From Nocardioides sp. (GTDB lineage: Bacteria > Actinomycetota > Actinomycetes > Propionibacteriales > Nocardioidaceae), in contig JASLDK010000165.1 in the NCBI GenBank assembly GCA_030145945.1, forward strand, positions 1 through 7,346: a stretch of 7,346 bases of DNA, in the 5' to 3' direction. Below the pieces are notes generated by a model. The model saw only the letters and a list, made by a program, of their open reading frames with translations. It was not told the origin of the DNA and did no database searches. The position numbers and the translations under genes were made by a program. Below are positions 1-4,842 of the stretch, in pieces (position 1 is the stretch's first letter; each line of letters opens with the position of its first letter).

Positions 1-651
1 GCAGCGGTGGTGCGTGCCCCGGCTGCGGGAACAGTGGCGGCCCTGTCGGTCTCGAAGGGTGATCAGGCGTCGTCGGGTGACACGGCCGCGGTCGTGGTGG
101 CACCCGGACTGACGACCGTCGCGGTCGAGGTCAGTGAGACCCAGGCGGCCCAACTGAAGATCGGGACCGCAATCGAGGCGACCCCGGCCGGCGCAACCGA
201 TGGCCTGCCGGGAGTGATCAGCAGGGTGTCCCACGTTCCGACCTCGAGCACCTCGGGCTCGGATGCCACCTACGCCGTTGACATCACCCTCGACCAACGC
301 GATCTCGGGCTTCCGCAGGGACTCCCCGCAACGGTGGAGGTCATCGTCGGTCAGGCCGACAACGCTCTCGTGGTGCCCGCCTCGGCGATCGTCAATGGAA
401 CCGTCACAACTCTCGCCGGCGGCCAGGCCCGCCGAGTCCGGGTCACGACGGGCATCGTCGGCAGCACCGAGGTCGAGATCGTGGACGGTCTGGCCGTTGG
501 CGCGAAGGTGGTCCTCGCTGATCTGGACGCCGATCTGCCCACAGGTGACAGCCCGAGCCAGCGCGGGTTCGGCCGCACGGCATTCAATGGGGGCTTCGGG
601 GGAGCGGGGGACGGCATCGGCGGCCCGCCCGGCGGCGGCGTGACGCGCTGA
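1..651 (+). CDS. HlyD/MacA-type efflux periplasmic adaptor, 3' part
   Basis: The reading frame is open from the first base and ends with TGA at 649-651, so this is the C-terminal ~216 residues of a gene that starts outside the window. The first visible residues (VRAPAAGTVAALSVSKGDQ) are the second half of a lipoyl/biotinyl-like domain. A beta-barrel segment follows (about residues 35-120), then a membrane-proximal-type segment with ALVVPASAIV and VTTGIVGSTEVEIVDGLAVGAKVV, a typical ending of adaptors for ABC or RND exporters. The tail is glycine-rich (GGFGGAGDGIGGPPGGG). In actinobacteria such adaptors usually work with a MacB-like ABC ATPase and permease at the membrane; those genes are not to the right, so any partners must lie to the left. 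The family is clear, the exported substrate is not. Confidence 0.85.
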   Translation, partial: AAVVRAPAAGTVAALSVSKGDQASSGDTAAVVVAPGLTTVAVEVSETQAAQLKIGTAIEATPAGATDGLPGVISRVSHVPTSSTSGSDATYAVDITLDQRDLGLPQGLPATVEVIVGQADNALVVPASAIVNGTVTTLAGGQARRVRVTTGIVGSTEVEIVDGLAVGAKVVLADLDADLPTGDSPSQRGFGRTAFNGGFGGAGDGIGGPPGGGVTR

Positions 652-686
652 CATCGCGCAACCTTCTGTCGCGGAAACCAGTGGCG

Positions 687-723
687 CGTCACCCCTGTGC
701 GGGGCGACGCTTCAGGGGTGACG
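687..723. promoter_or_regulatory. Perfect 11-bp inverted repeat over the phosphotransferase start region
   Basis: CGTCACCCCTG (687-697) and CAGGGGTGACG (713-723) are exact reverse complements separated by 15 bases. The repeat begins 35 bases after the adaptor stop codon, and its right arm contains the GTG at 718 that may start the next gene. As RNA it could form a stable hairpin; no T-run follows, so it is not a standard intrinsic terminator. It may be an operator, a hairpin masking the start, or a factor-dependent end for the upstream transcript. The repeat is seen directly; the role is inference. Confidence 0.5.
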
Positions 724-1710
724 ACGACGACCTGGACGAGCGCAGTGTGGGAGTCCGCGGAGTTCGGCTCCTGCCTGCGTTCGTTCGTGTTCGAGGAGAT
801 CGGACCCATCGATCGGATCGAGCCGGTCCGGATGCGGCCGTGGTCTGCGGTGTGGCTGGTGCAGGTCGCCGGCCGGTCGGCCTACGTCAAACAGAATTGT
901 CCGGGCCAGGCCCACGAGGCCGGACTTCTCGCGCGCCTCGCGATGCTCACGCCCGAGCACGTCGTTCCAGTCCTCGGTGCGGATGCCTTCCGCGATCTCC
1001 TGCTCACTGACGATCTCGGTCCGACCGTCCGTGACCGCGGCCTCGGCGCAGACATCGGTGTCTGGGAGCGGATCGTGAGCGAGGCAGCTGTCCTGCAACG
1101 CAAGTCCTTGGGCATCGCCGGCTCCTTGGGTCTCACCTGTCTGGCTCCGGGCGATGCGACGACGTACGTCGCCGACGCGGTCGGTCGCCTCAGCGCACTG
1201 CAACCCGACGACCCCCGCCGGCTCGGGCCCGCGACGGCTGCGGACCTGGAACGACTGTTGCCGACGATCGGCGGCTGGTCCGACGAGGTGGAGGATCTCG
1301 ACCTGCCGCTCGCGCTGGTCCACAACGACCTCCACGACGCCAATCTCGCCATCGCCGAGGACGGCACCCTGCGTTTCTTCGACTTCGCCGACGCGGTTCT
1401 CGCCGACCCGCTGTGCGCGTTGTCCACCCCGCTCGACGTCGCGGCACTTCAATGCGGTCTCGGGCCCGGGGATCCCGCGCTGTGGCGGATCGCCGATGCC
1501 TTCCTCGACGTCTGGTCCGACCTCGCCCCGATCAGCGCCCTGCGACGGGCGCTTCCCGCCGCCCTGCGACTGGGGCGCCTTGCTCGGGTCGAGTCCTGGC
1601 GGCGCTGCGTCGCCTCCATGACACCGGCTGAACGCACCGAGTTCGGCGCCGCTCCCGCTGCTCATCTGACAGCGCTACTCGACCCGCCGCTGCTCGGCGA
1701 ATTCGCTTAG
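718..1710 (+). CDS. APH/choline-kinase-fold phosphotransferase
   Basis: A protein of about 330 residues with the aminoglycoside phosphotransferase fold. Residues (start at 718) include a lysine in YVKQN (K58) and a glutamate in HEAGLL (E67), plausible as the ATP-binding pair. The catalytic Brenner motif is HNDLHDAN (H202-N209, with D204 the likely base and N209 a metal ligand), followed by FFDFAD with D222 as the likely second metal ligand. The family transfers phosphate from ATP to small hydroxylated molecules (aminoglycosides, choline, homoserine, sugars, macrolides). Nothing here identifies the substrate, so resistance should not be assumed. The GTG at 718 gives MTTTTWTSAVW; GTG at 697 and GTG at 745 are alternatives, and none has a well-placed Shine-Dalgarno site. 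The gene ends 10 nt before the next one, suggesting cotranscription. Confidence 0.85.
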   Translation: MTTTTWTSAVWESAEFGSCLRSFVFEEIGPIDRIEPVRMRPWSAVWLVQVAGRSAYVKQNCPGQAHEAGLLARLAMLTPEHVVPVLGADAFRDLLLTDDLGPTVRDRGLGADIGVWERIVSEAAVLQRKSLGIAGSLGLTCLAPGDATTYVADAVGRLSALQPDDPRRLGPATAADLERLLPTIGGWSDEVEDLDLPLALVHNDLHDANLAIAEDGTLRFFDFADAVLADPLCALSTPLDVAALQCGLGPGDPALWRIADAFLDVWSDLAPISALRRALPAALRLGRLARVESWRRCVASMTPAERTEFGAAPAAHLTALLDPPLLGEFA

Positions 1711-1720
1711 GCTGGACATT

Positions 1721-2176
1721 GTGAGGCGACAGCAGGGGACTGCGATCAGCCGGCATCTGCCTTGGGTGCTGCTCCAGGGTGGGATGTTCCTGCCAGGCGT
1801 GGTTGGCGGGTTAGTGGACGCCTCGGTCGAGGGTGCCCCGTGGGAAATCTGGGCCGTCGCGACATTCTTGGCTCTCTGGCTGGGCTACTGCTTGGTGCGC
1901 AATCTGGTGCTGATGTGGCGGGCGCAGGCCAGCGAGACCCGTTCCTGGCACCTTGCTCCCTTGTTCGGGATCGGCCTTCTGCTGAGTCTCTTCGCGGCTG
2001 GGCCGCTGCTCGACGGCGCGGGTGACGGCCGGATGAGGGGAGCGGCGGTCCTCCTGGTGGCTGCCGCCGTGCTGGGACTCGGCGCACGTGAGGTGCTGCG
2101 ACTTCGTGGGTCGGGCGGGGCTCGAACTCGTGACCATCCGTCCGAGCCACTCGTCGGGAAAGTTGACGGTCGCTAG
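1721..2176 (+). CDS. Small four-helix membrane protein with acquired C-terminal tail
   Basis: A 151-residue protein starting at GTG 1721, 10 nt after the phosphotransferase stop, with a weak purine-rich AGGCTGG upstream. I do not recognise a family. Four hydrophobic segments are visible: about residues 13-34, 43-66, 77-98 and 105-124, with short polar loops, so it is probably an inner-membrane protein. The last 21 residues (SGGARTRDHPSEPLVGKVDGR) are unlike the rest: they begin where the DNA starts to resemble a tRNA 3' end (2109-2136). The native protein may have ended near residue 130, with the tail gained by read-through into an inserted segment. It converges on the toxin gene with 51 bp between their stop codons, in which I see no strong terminator. 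Confidence 0.6.
   Translation: MRRQQGTAISRHLPWVLLQGGMFLPGVVGGLVDASVEGAPWEIWAVATFLALWLGYCLVRNLVLMWRAQASETRSWHLAPLFGIGLLLSLFAAGPLLDGAGDGRMRGAAVLLVAAAVLGLGAREVLRLRGSGGARTRDHPSEPLVGKVDGR
2109..2136 (-). repeat. tRNA 3'-end-like segment, possible att-site relic
   Basis: This 28-base stretch aligns without gaps to 3041-3068, the T-arm and acceptor 3' side of the CAU tRNA, with 22 of 28 identities including GGGGCTCGAAC. No D-arm or anticodon arm can be found next to it, so it is not a complete tRNA. Its T-stem would have mismatches (A-C pairs at two positions), so it would not work as one. It lies on the 3' side of the real tRNA in the same orientation, where the distal attachment site of a tRNA-integrated element would be. 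Much of the match is the T-loop common to all tRNAs, so coincidence or origin from another tRNA is possible. Confidence 0.4.
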
Positions 2177-2227
2177 CGGCTGCGATCCGCTGCGTGCGCT
2201 GATCACATGCTCGAACAGCGGCTCAAC

Positions 2228-2551
2228 TCACCTCAAGTCGAGTGCGGCCCGCAAGCCGTCGTTGAGAGCGGCGACGGCGAGGCCGGTCAGGCCACCACGG
2301 AGCGCAAGGACTTCATCCTTGAAGACCTCGATGATGTCGTCGCACATGATCCGCCCGACGAACACCTCAGGATGCCCGAGTTCGATCACGGACGGCAGGT
2401 GTGGCTTGGCTGTTGTCGTCAAGCGCGCGGCCAGAACGCTCTGCATCGCAGCGTTGCGGCGGTTGTTCGACACCACCACCAGCAGTTTCGGCTCATCGAG
2501 TCCGATGTCGGCTTGGATGACTTGCCCGCGGGACAACGGCCATGTGCTCAC
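2228..2551 (-). CDS. MazF/PemK-family toxin (type II toxin-antitoxin)
   Basis: A 107-residue protein with the layout of actinobacterial MazF-like endoribonucleases: SRGQVIQADIG at the N-terminus (the family's RG[ED]-type first strand), PKLLVVVSNN in the second strand, AARLTT containing the threonine expected near the active site (T45/T46), LPSVIEL, VGRIMCDDI and a C-terminal helix NDGLRAALDLR. Family members cut mRNA at short sequences until bound by the antitoxin. The GTG at 2551 is chosen because it overlaps the antitoxin stop as GTGA, implying translational coupling; GTG at 2563 would add four residues. The arginine often seen at the start of the second strand is lysine (K22) here, which may be a subfamily trait. 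Family confidence is high; activity is not shown. Confidence 0.88.
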   Translation of the reverse strand: MSTWPLSRGQVIQADIGLDEPKLLVVVSNNRRNAAMQSVLAARLTTTAKPHLPSVIELGHPEVFVGRIMCDDIIEVFKDEVLALRGGLTGLAVAALNDGLRAALDLR

Positions 2552-2850
2552 TCGTCTGCCCACACAGGCTTTCTGCGGCGTGCGACCTTCTTGCGCTCTG
2601 CCATCGGGTAGTCCTGGGCCAATTCGGCGTACCCACGCACTTCGATCTCCTGAGCGACAGCGCGAAGGCCCGCTTCGAAGACAGCGTGGATGAGGGTCGC
2701 CTCGCTGCTGTCCTCAGCTACGTCCTCGGCGACAAGATTGGAAAGGGCAGCGCGGCGAGCGGCCGATCCCCGAAGCTTCTCGATGTCGCTGATATCGCGA
2801 GCGCTCAGGGGAAGACTCTTGCGCGCGGCCGGTCGGTCTAACGTGGCCAT
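2548..2850 (-). CDS. Antitoxin of the MazF-like pair
   Basis: A 100-residue, charged protein immediately upstream of and overlapping the toxin. The N-terminal part (SLPLSARDISDIEKLRG, about residues 13-30) could form a ribbon-helix-helix-like DNA-binding unit. A helical middle (SSEATLIHAVFEAGLRAVAQEIEVRGYAELAQDY) and a basic C-terminus (MAERKKVARRRKPVWADE) follow; the C-terminus probably wraps the toxin. Such antitoxins neutralise the toxin and repress their own operon. The ATG at 2850 is preferred over GTG at 2859, which would put the coding start inside the operator palindrome. A possible promoter places transcription start at about the ATG, so the mRNA may be leaderless, as is common in actinobacteria. 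The fold assignment is inference; the role rests on gene order and the toxin identity. Confidence 0.8.
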   Translation of the reverse strand: MATLDRPAARKSLPLSARDISDIEKLRGSAARRAALSNLVAEDVAEDSSEATLIHAVFEAGLRAVAQEIEVRGYAELAQDYPMAERKKVARRRKPVWADE

Positions 2851-2869
2851 GCTGCACACTGTGCAGCAT
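2849..2869. promoter_or_regulatory. Palindromic operator of the toxin-antitoxin operon
   Basis: ATGCTGCACA (2849-2858) and TGTGCAGCAT (2860-2869) are perfect 10-bp reverse complements around one central base. The palindrome overlaps the first bases of the antitoxin ATG (2848-2850) and contains the putative -10. An extra half-site TGCTGCAC lies at 2874-2881. Antitoxins of this type bind such palindromes to autoregulate, so this is the likely site where the antitoxin, or its complex with toxin, blocks transcription. Confidence 0.7.
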
Positions 2870-2886
2870 CATCTGCTGCACTTCAA
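2858..2886 (-). promoter_or_regulatory. Possible promoter of the toxin-antitoxin operon
   Basis: On the minus strand TTGAAG (2886-2881) is followed after 17 bases by CACAGT (2863-2858), a modest -35/-10 pair. Seven bases separate the -10 from the antitoxin ATG, so transcription would start at or next to the start codon. The -10 lies inside the palindrome, consistent with repression by occlusion. The match is weak at the -10. Confidence 0.35.
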
Positions 2887-2907
2887 GCCGTCGCCGGAAA
2901 CATCACA

Positions 2908-2925
2908 CCAAAAGTCCCAAGACTT
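2908..2925 (-). terminator. Possible weak terminator downstream of the tRNA
   Basis: Read on the minus strand, AAGTC-TTGG-GACTT forms a five-bp stem with a four-base loop and runs into TTTTGG. It lies about 115 nt past the tRNA 3' end and could end tRNA transcription before the antitoxin promoter. The stem is short and AT-rich, so this is a tentative call. The rest of 2887-3038 shows no gene or clear structure. Confidence 0.25.
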
Positions 2926-3038
2926 GAGCGCCGCCGCGCCCATGACGGAGGCGACGGGTTCCGGAGAGTCGACAGTCTCGGGACCTCCCTGGGCGGAGCA
3001 GGCTGATGAGCGCGACGCCGGCGGGACGAAACGACCAG

Positions 3039-3112
3039 TAGGGCGGGTGGGGCTCGAACCCACGACCCAAGGATTATGAGTCCTCTGCTCTGACCGACTG
3101 AGCTACCGCCCC
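3039..3112 (-). tRNA. tRNA with CAU anticodon (Met elongator or Ile2)
   Basis: The minus strand folds as a full 74-nt tRNA: acceptor GGGGCGG/CCGCCCT (closing with G1-U72), D-arm GCTC/GAGC, anticodon stem GAGGA/TCCTT, loop CTCATAA with anticodon CAU, five-base variable loop GGGTC, T-stem GTGGG/CCCAC with loop TTCGAGC, and discriminator A. CCA is not encoded. The anticodon stem lacks the three G-C pairs of an initiator. CAU leaves two possibilities: elongator methionine, or isoleucine-2 whose C34 is changed to lysidine by TilS. The GCAG...TCCTTGGGTCG part resembles E. coli ileX slightly more than metT, but I cannot decide from one sequence. It is co-directional with the deacetylase gene upstream. 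Confidence 0.96.
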
Positions 3113-3121
3113 TCGGGCAGC

Positions 3122-3127
3122 ACCCTA
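3122..3127 (-). promoter_or_regulatory. Putative -10 of the tRNA promoter
   Basis: TAGGGT on the minus strand lies nine bases before the tRNA 5' end, fitting a -10 hexamer (TAnnnT). The expected -35 position (about 3145-3150, AGAGAC; or TTGAGA at 3153-3148 with an over-long 20-base spacer) now falls inside the inserted MITE-like element. The tRNA may instead depend on read-through from the upstream genes. Confidence 0.35.
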
Positions 3128-3138
3128 GTGCGCTCTTA

Positions 3139-3192
3139 GGTCGTGTCTCTCAAGCACCCGCCTGCTGTGCGGTGTTTCCGACTCGATCTGGC
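3139..3192 (+). repeat. Left terminal inverted repeat of the MITE-like element
   Basis: Left arm, beginning GGTCGTGTCTC just inside TA. It contains GCGGTGTTTCCG at 3169-3180 and CGATCTGGC at 3184-3192, each found as the exact reverse complement in the right arm. The inner conserved blocks could be transposase-binding sites. Confidence 0.7.
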
Positions 3193-3268
3193 TGCCCAGA
3201 TCCGTAACGCAGGCGTCACTCGACGTGCCTGTATTGAATTGCGCGGCACGCCTTCGCTCCGCCGCCTT

Positions 3269-3322
3269 GCCAGATCGGCCGGAAACACCGCTCACGACGG
3301 CGCTGACTTGGGAGACACGACC
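3269..3322 (-). repeat. Right terminal inverted repeat of the MITE-like element
   Basis: Right arm, ending GAGACACGACC just before TA at 3323-3324. It carries GCCAGATCG at 3269-3277 and CGGAAACACCGC at 3280-3291, complements of the left-arm blocks. Its outermost base pair supplies the third base of the deacetylase stop codon. Confidence 0.7.
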
Positions 3323-4074
3323 TACTCGCCCCAACCCATCGGGAACACCTCGAACGGGGCCGCGAAGGTCACGCCCAACCGCGATCCGGTCGCGCGCGCC
3401 ATGCCCTCGAGGAACTCCCGCGGATCCCAGTTCTCCCAGCCCAGACCATCGATGTACGCCGCATGCGCCGTCAGCGACTCGACGCCGGCGTCGAAGGTGG
3501 CGGTCGTGTCGACCGCATGCGTCGACTCGGGCGATCCGAATGCCCACACCTCGCGTACGCCGCCCCACGGCTCCAACCCGTCCGAACCGTCGAGCTGGTC
3601 GGCGAAGATCCATCGATTCCCCGCGTCCCGTACGGCGTCCAGGACCGCGCGACCGACTGCGATGTGGTCGGCCTGGTTGAGGTTCCGCCCGCCCCAGGTG
3701 TCGCGGAAGTTGCCGGTGATCATGATGTCGGGGCGGTGCCGGCGGACGGCCGCAGCGATCACCGCGCGGAGTGCGACGCCGTACTCCAGGACTCCGTCGG
3801 GCTGGTGGAGGAAGTCGACGACGTCGACCCCGACCACCCGCGCGGACTCGATCTGCTCGGCTTCGCGCACCACACGGCAGGTGACCGGTTCGAGGCCGTC
3901 GATGCCGGCCTCGCCGCTGGTCACCATGCAGTAGGCGACGCTCTTGCCCTGCTCGGTCCAGCGCGCAACTGCAGCGGCCGCGCCGAACTCCATGTCGTCG
4001 GGATGCGCGACGACACACAGCGCCCGCTCCCAGGTCTCGTCGAGCGGTTGCAACGGGGACGGTGTCTCGGCCAT
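3322..4074 (-). CDS. PIG-L/LmbE-family zinc-dependent deacetylase
   Basis: A 250-residue protein, the family's usual size. The zinc and catalytic motif AHPDDMEF lies at residues 23-30 (H24, D26, D27), VTSGEAG at 51-57, REAE at 70-73, and QADH at 134-137 with H137 the likely third zinc ligand. PIG-L proteins remove N-acetyl groups from N-acetylglucosamine-containing compounds; actinobacterial members include MshB (mycothiol synthesis) and Mca. This copy has no feature tying it to mycothiol, so the substrate is open. There is no signal peptide, so it is probably cytoplasmic. The ATG at 4074 lies 12 nt after the DUF72 stop codon, with GAGG just upstream. The stop is TAG, whose final G comes from the inserted MITE-like element. 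Confidence 0.9.
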   Translation of the reverse strand: MAETPSPLQPLDETWERALCVVAHPDDMEFGAAAAVARWTEQGKSVAYCMVTSGEAGIDGLEPVTCRVVREAEQIESARVVGVDVVDFLHQPDGVLEYGVALRAVIAAAVRRHRPDIMITGNFRDTWGGRNLNQADHIAVGRAVLDAVRDAGNRWIFADQLDGSDGLEPWGGVREVWAFGSPESTHAVDTTATFDAGVESLTAHAAYIDGLGWENWDPREFLEGMARATGSRLGVTFAAPFEVFPMGWGE

Positions 4075-4086
4075 GCCTCGAGCATG

Positions 4087-4815
4087 TCACCGGTCGAGCC
4101 GCTTGCGTAGTGCCACGGCGTCGTGGGGCGCACGGCCGCGGGCATCGTTGTCGAAGTAGACGAAGACGTCGGCCTGCTCGGCCCACGTTCGGCACTTCTG
4201 GGCCCACCGATCCAGTGACCGGGAGGCATAGCCGCTCGCATACAGCTCGGTGTGACCGTGAAGTCGCACGTACATGACGTCGCCGGTCATCACCTCCGCC
4301 ATCGGCCAACGGCCGGGGGAGTCCGAGACGACGCAGCCGATGTCGTTCTCCCGCATCTGGGCAAACGCCTCGTCGGTGCAGAAGCTGCGGTGTCGGAACT
4401 CGACGACGTGCCGCACGCCGCCGGGCAGGAGCCGGTAGAAGGCGTCCATCAGCGACGCGTCGTACGACAGCGACGCGGGCAGTTGCCACAGCACAGGACC
4501 CAGCTTCGAGCCGAGCTCGAAGACCCCGGAGCCGAAGAACCGCGCCAGCCCCTCCTCCACGTCCCGCAGTCGCTTGAGGTGGGTGATGAACCTGCCGCCC
4601 TTGACCGCGAACACGAAGTCGTCAGGAGTCTCGTCGCGCCACTTCCGGTACGTCGAGGGCCGCTGCAGCGCGTAGAACGAACCGTTCACCTCGAGCGTCG
4701 TCAGCCGTTCGGCGAGGTGGGCGAGCTCGCGCCGGTGCACGAGTCCGGGTGGATAGAAGTCGCCGCGCCACGACGCGTACGACCATCCTGAGGTGCCGAC
4801 CCGGATGCTGCCCAT
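4087..4815 (-). CDS. DUF72 (YecE-like) family protein
   Basis: A 242-residue protein with the conserved marks of DUF72: VGTSGWSY (6-13), EVNGSFY (42-48), FAVKGGRFITH (69-79), LGPVLWQLP (105-113), VEFRHRSF (138-145), YVRLHGH (182-188) and the near-C-terminal YFDNDARGRAP (220-230). The family is predicted to form a TIM barrel and has no agreed biochemical function. ATG 4815 gives MGSIRVGTSGWSY, the normal start for the family. No convincing Shine-Dalgarno site precedes it. A six-bp inverted repeat, CTGCCC (4808-4813) and GGGCAG (4820-4825), spans the start codon. It follows the kinase stop by 27 nt and precedes the deacetylase by 12 nt, so it is likely cotranscribed with at least the latter. 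Confidence 0.93.
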   Translation of the reverse strand: MGSIRVGTSGWSYASWRGDFYPPGLVHRRELAHLAERLTTLEVNGSFYALQRPSTYRKWRDETPDDFVFAVKGGRFITHLKRLRDVEEGLARFFGSGVFELGSKLGPVLWQLPASLSYDASLMDAFYRLLPGGVRHVVEFRHRSFCTDEAFAQMRENDIGCVVSDSPGRWPMAEVMTGDVMYVRLHGHTELYASGYASRSLDRWAQKCRTWAEQADVFVYFDNDARGRAPHDAVALRKRLDR

Positions 4816-4842
4816 GCAGGGGCAGTACCCGCGACGGGCTGC

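Larger units (their letters stand above)
3139..3322. mobile_element. 184-bp TA-flanked MITE-like element with 54-bp terminal inverted repeats
   Basis: The ends are inverted repeats: left arm 3139-3192, right arm 3269-3322. They match in perfect blocks in the same order: GGTCGTGTCTC at the tip (11 bp), CAAG, GCGGTGTTTCCG (12 bp) and CGATCTGGC (9 bp), separated by diverged bases. TA lies directly outside each end (3137-3138 and 3323-3324), a two-base target duplication as made by IS630/Tc1-mariner-like and some IS5-group transposases. The ~76-bp core holds no recognisable gene, so it must have been moved by a transposase in trans. Two internal hairpins are visible: GATCTGG/CCAGATC (3185-3202) and CGTGCC/GGCACG (3224-3250). 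Which IS family supplied the ends is unknown. Confidence 0.72.

Noticed and set aside
712..1665. A 317-codon minus-strand open frame.
   Set aside because: It is fully antisense to the phosphotransferase, which has clear catalytic motifs; the minus-strand frame has none.
2175..2191. Terminator between the convergent membrane protein and toxin genes (AGCGG/CCGCT).
   Set aside because: The stem has only five base pairs, a seven-base loop and no T-run, so it is not distinguishable from chance.
2137..2230. Search for the rest of a second tRNA beside the tRNA-like segment.
   Set aside because: No D-arm, anticodon stem or acceptor 5' strand can be paired on the minus strand, so only the 3' segment resembles a tRNA.
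2088..2693. Plus-strand open frames across the toxin-antitoxin region.
   Set aside because: They lie antisense to the recognisable toxin and antitoxin, and part of one is translated tRNA-like sequence (AGLELVT), a common false protein.
2690..3079. Plus-strand open frame ending in RVGLEPTTQGL.
   Set aside because: The ending is a translation of the tRNA antisense strand, a known annotation artefact, and the rest is antisense to the antitoxin.
3125..4489. A 454-codon minus-strand open frame across the MITE-like element and two genes.
   Set aside because: It overlaps the deacetylase and DUF72 genes in another frame, is extremely arginine-rich, and shows the composition of a GC-rich shadow frame.
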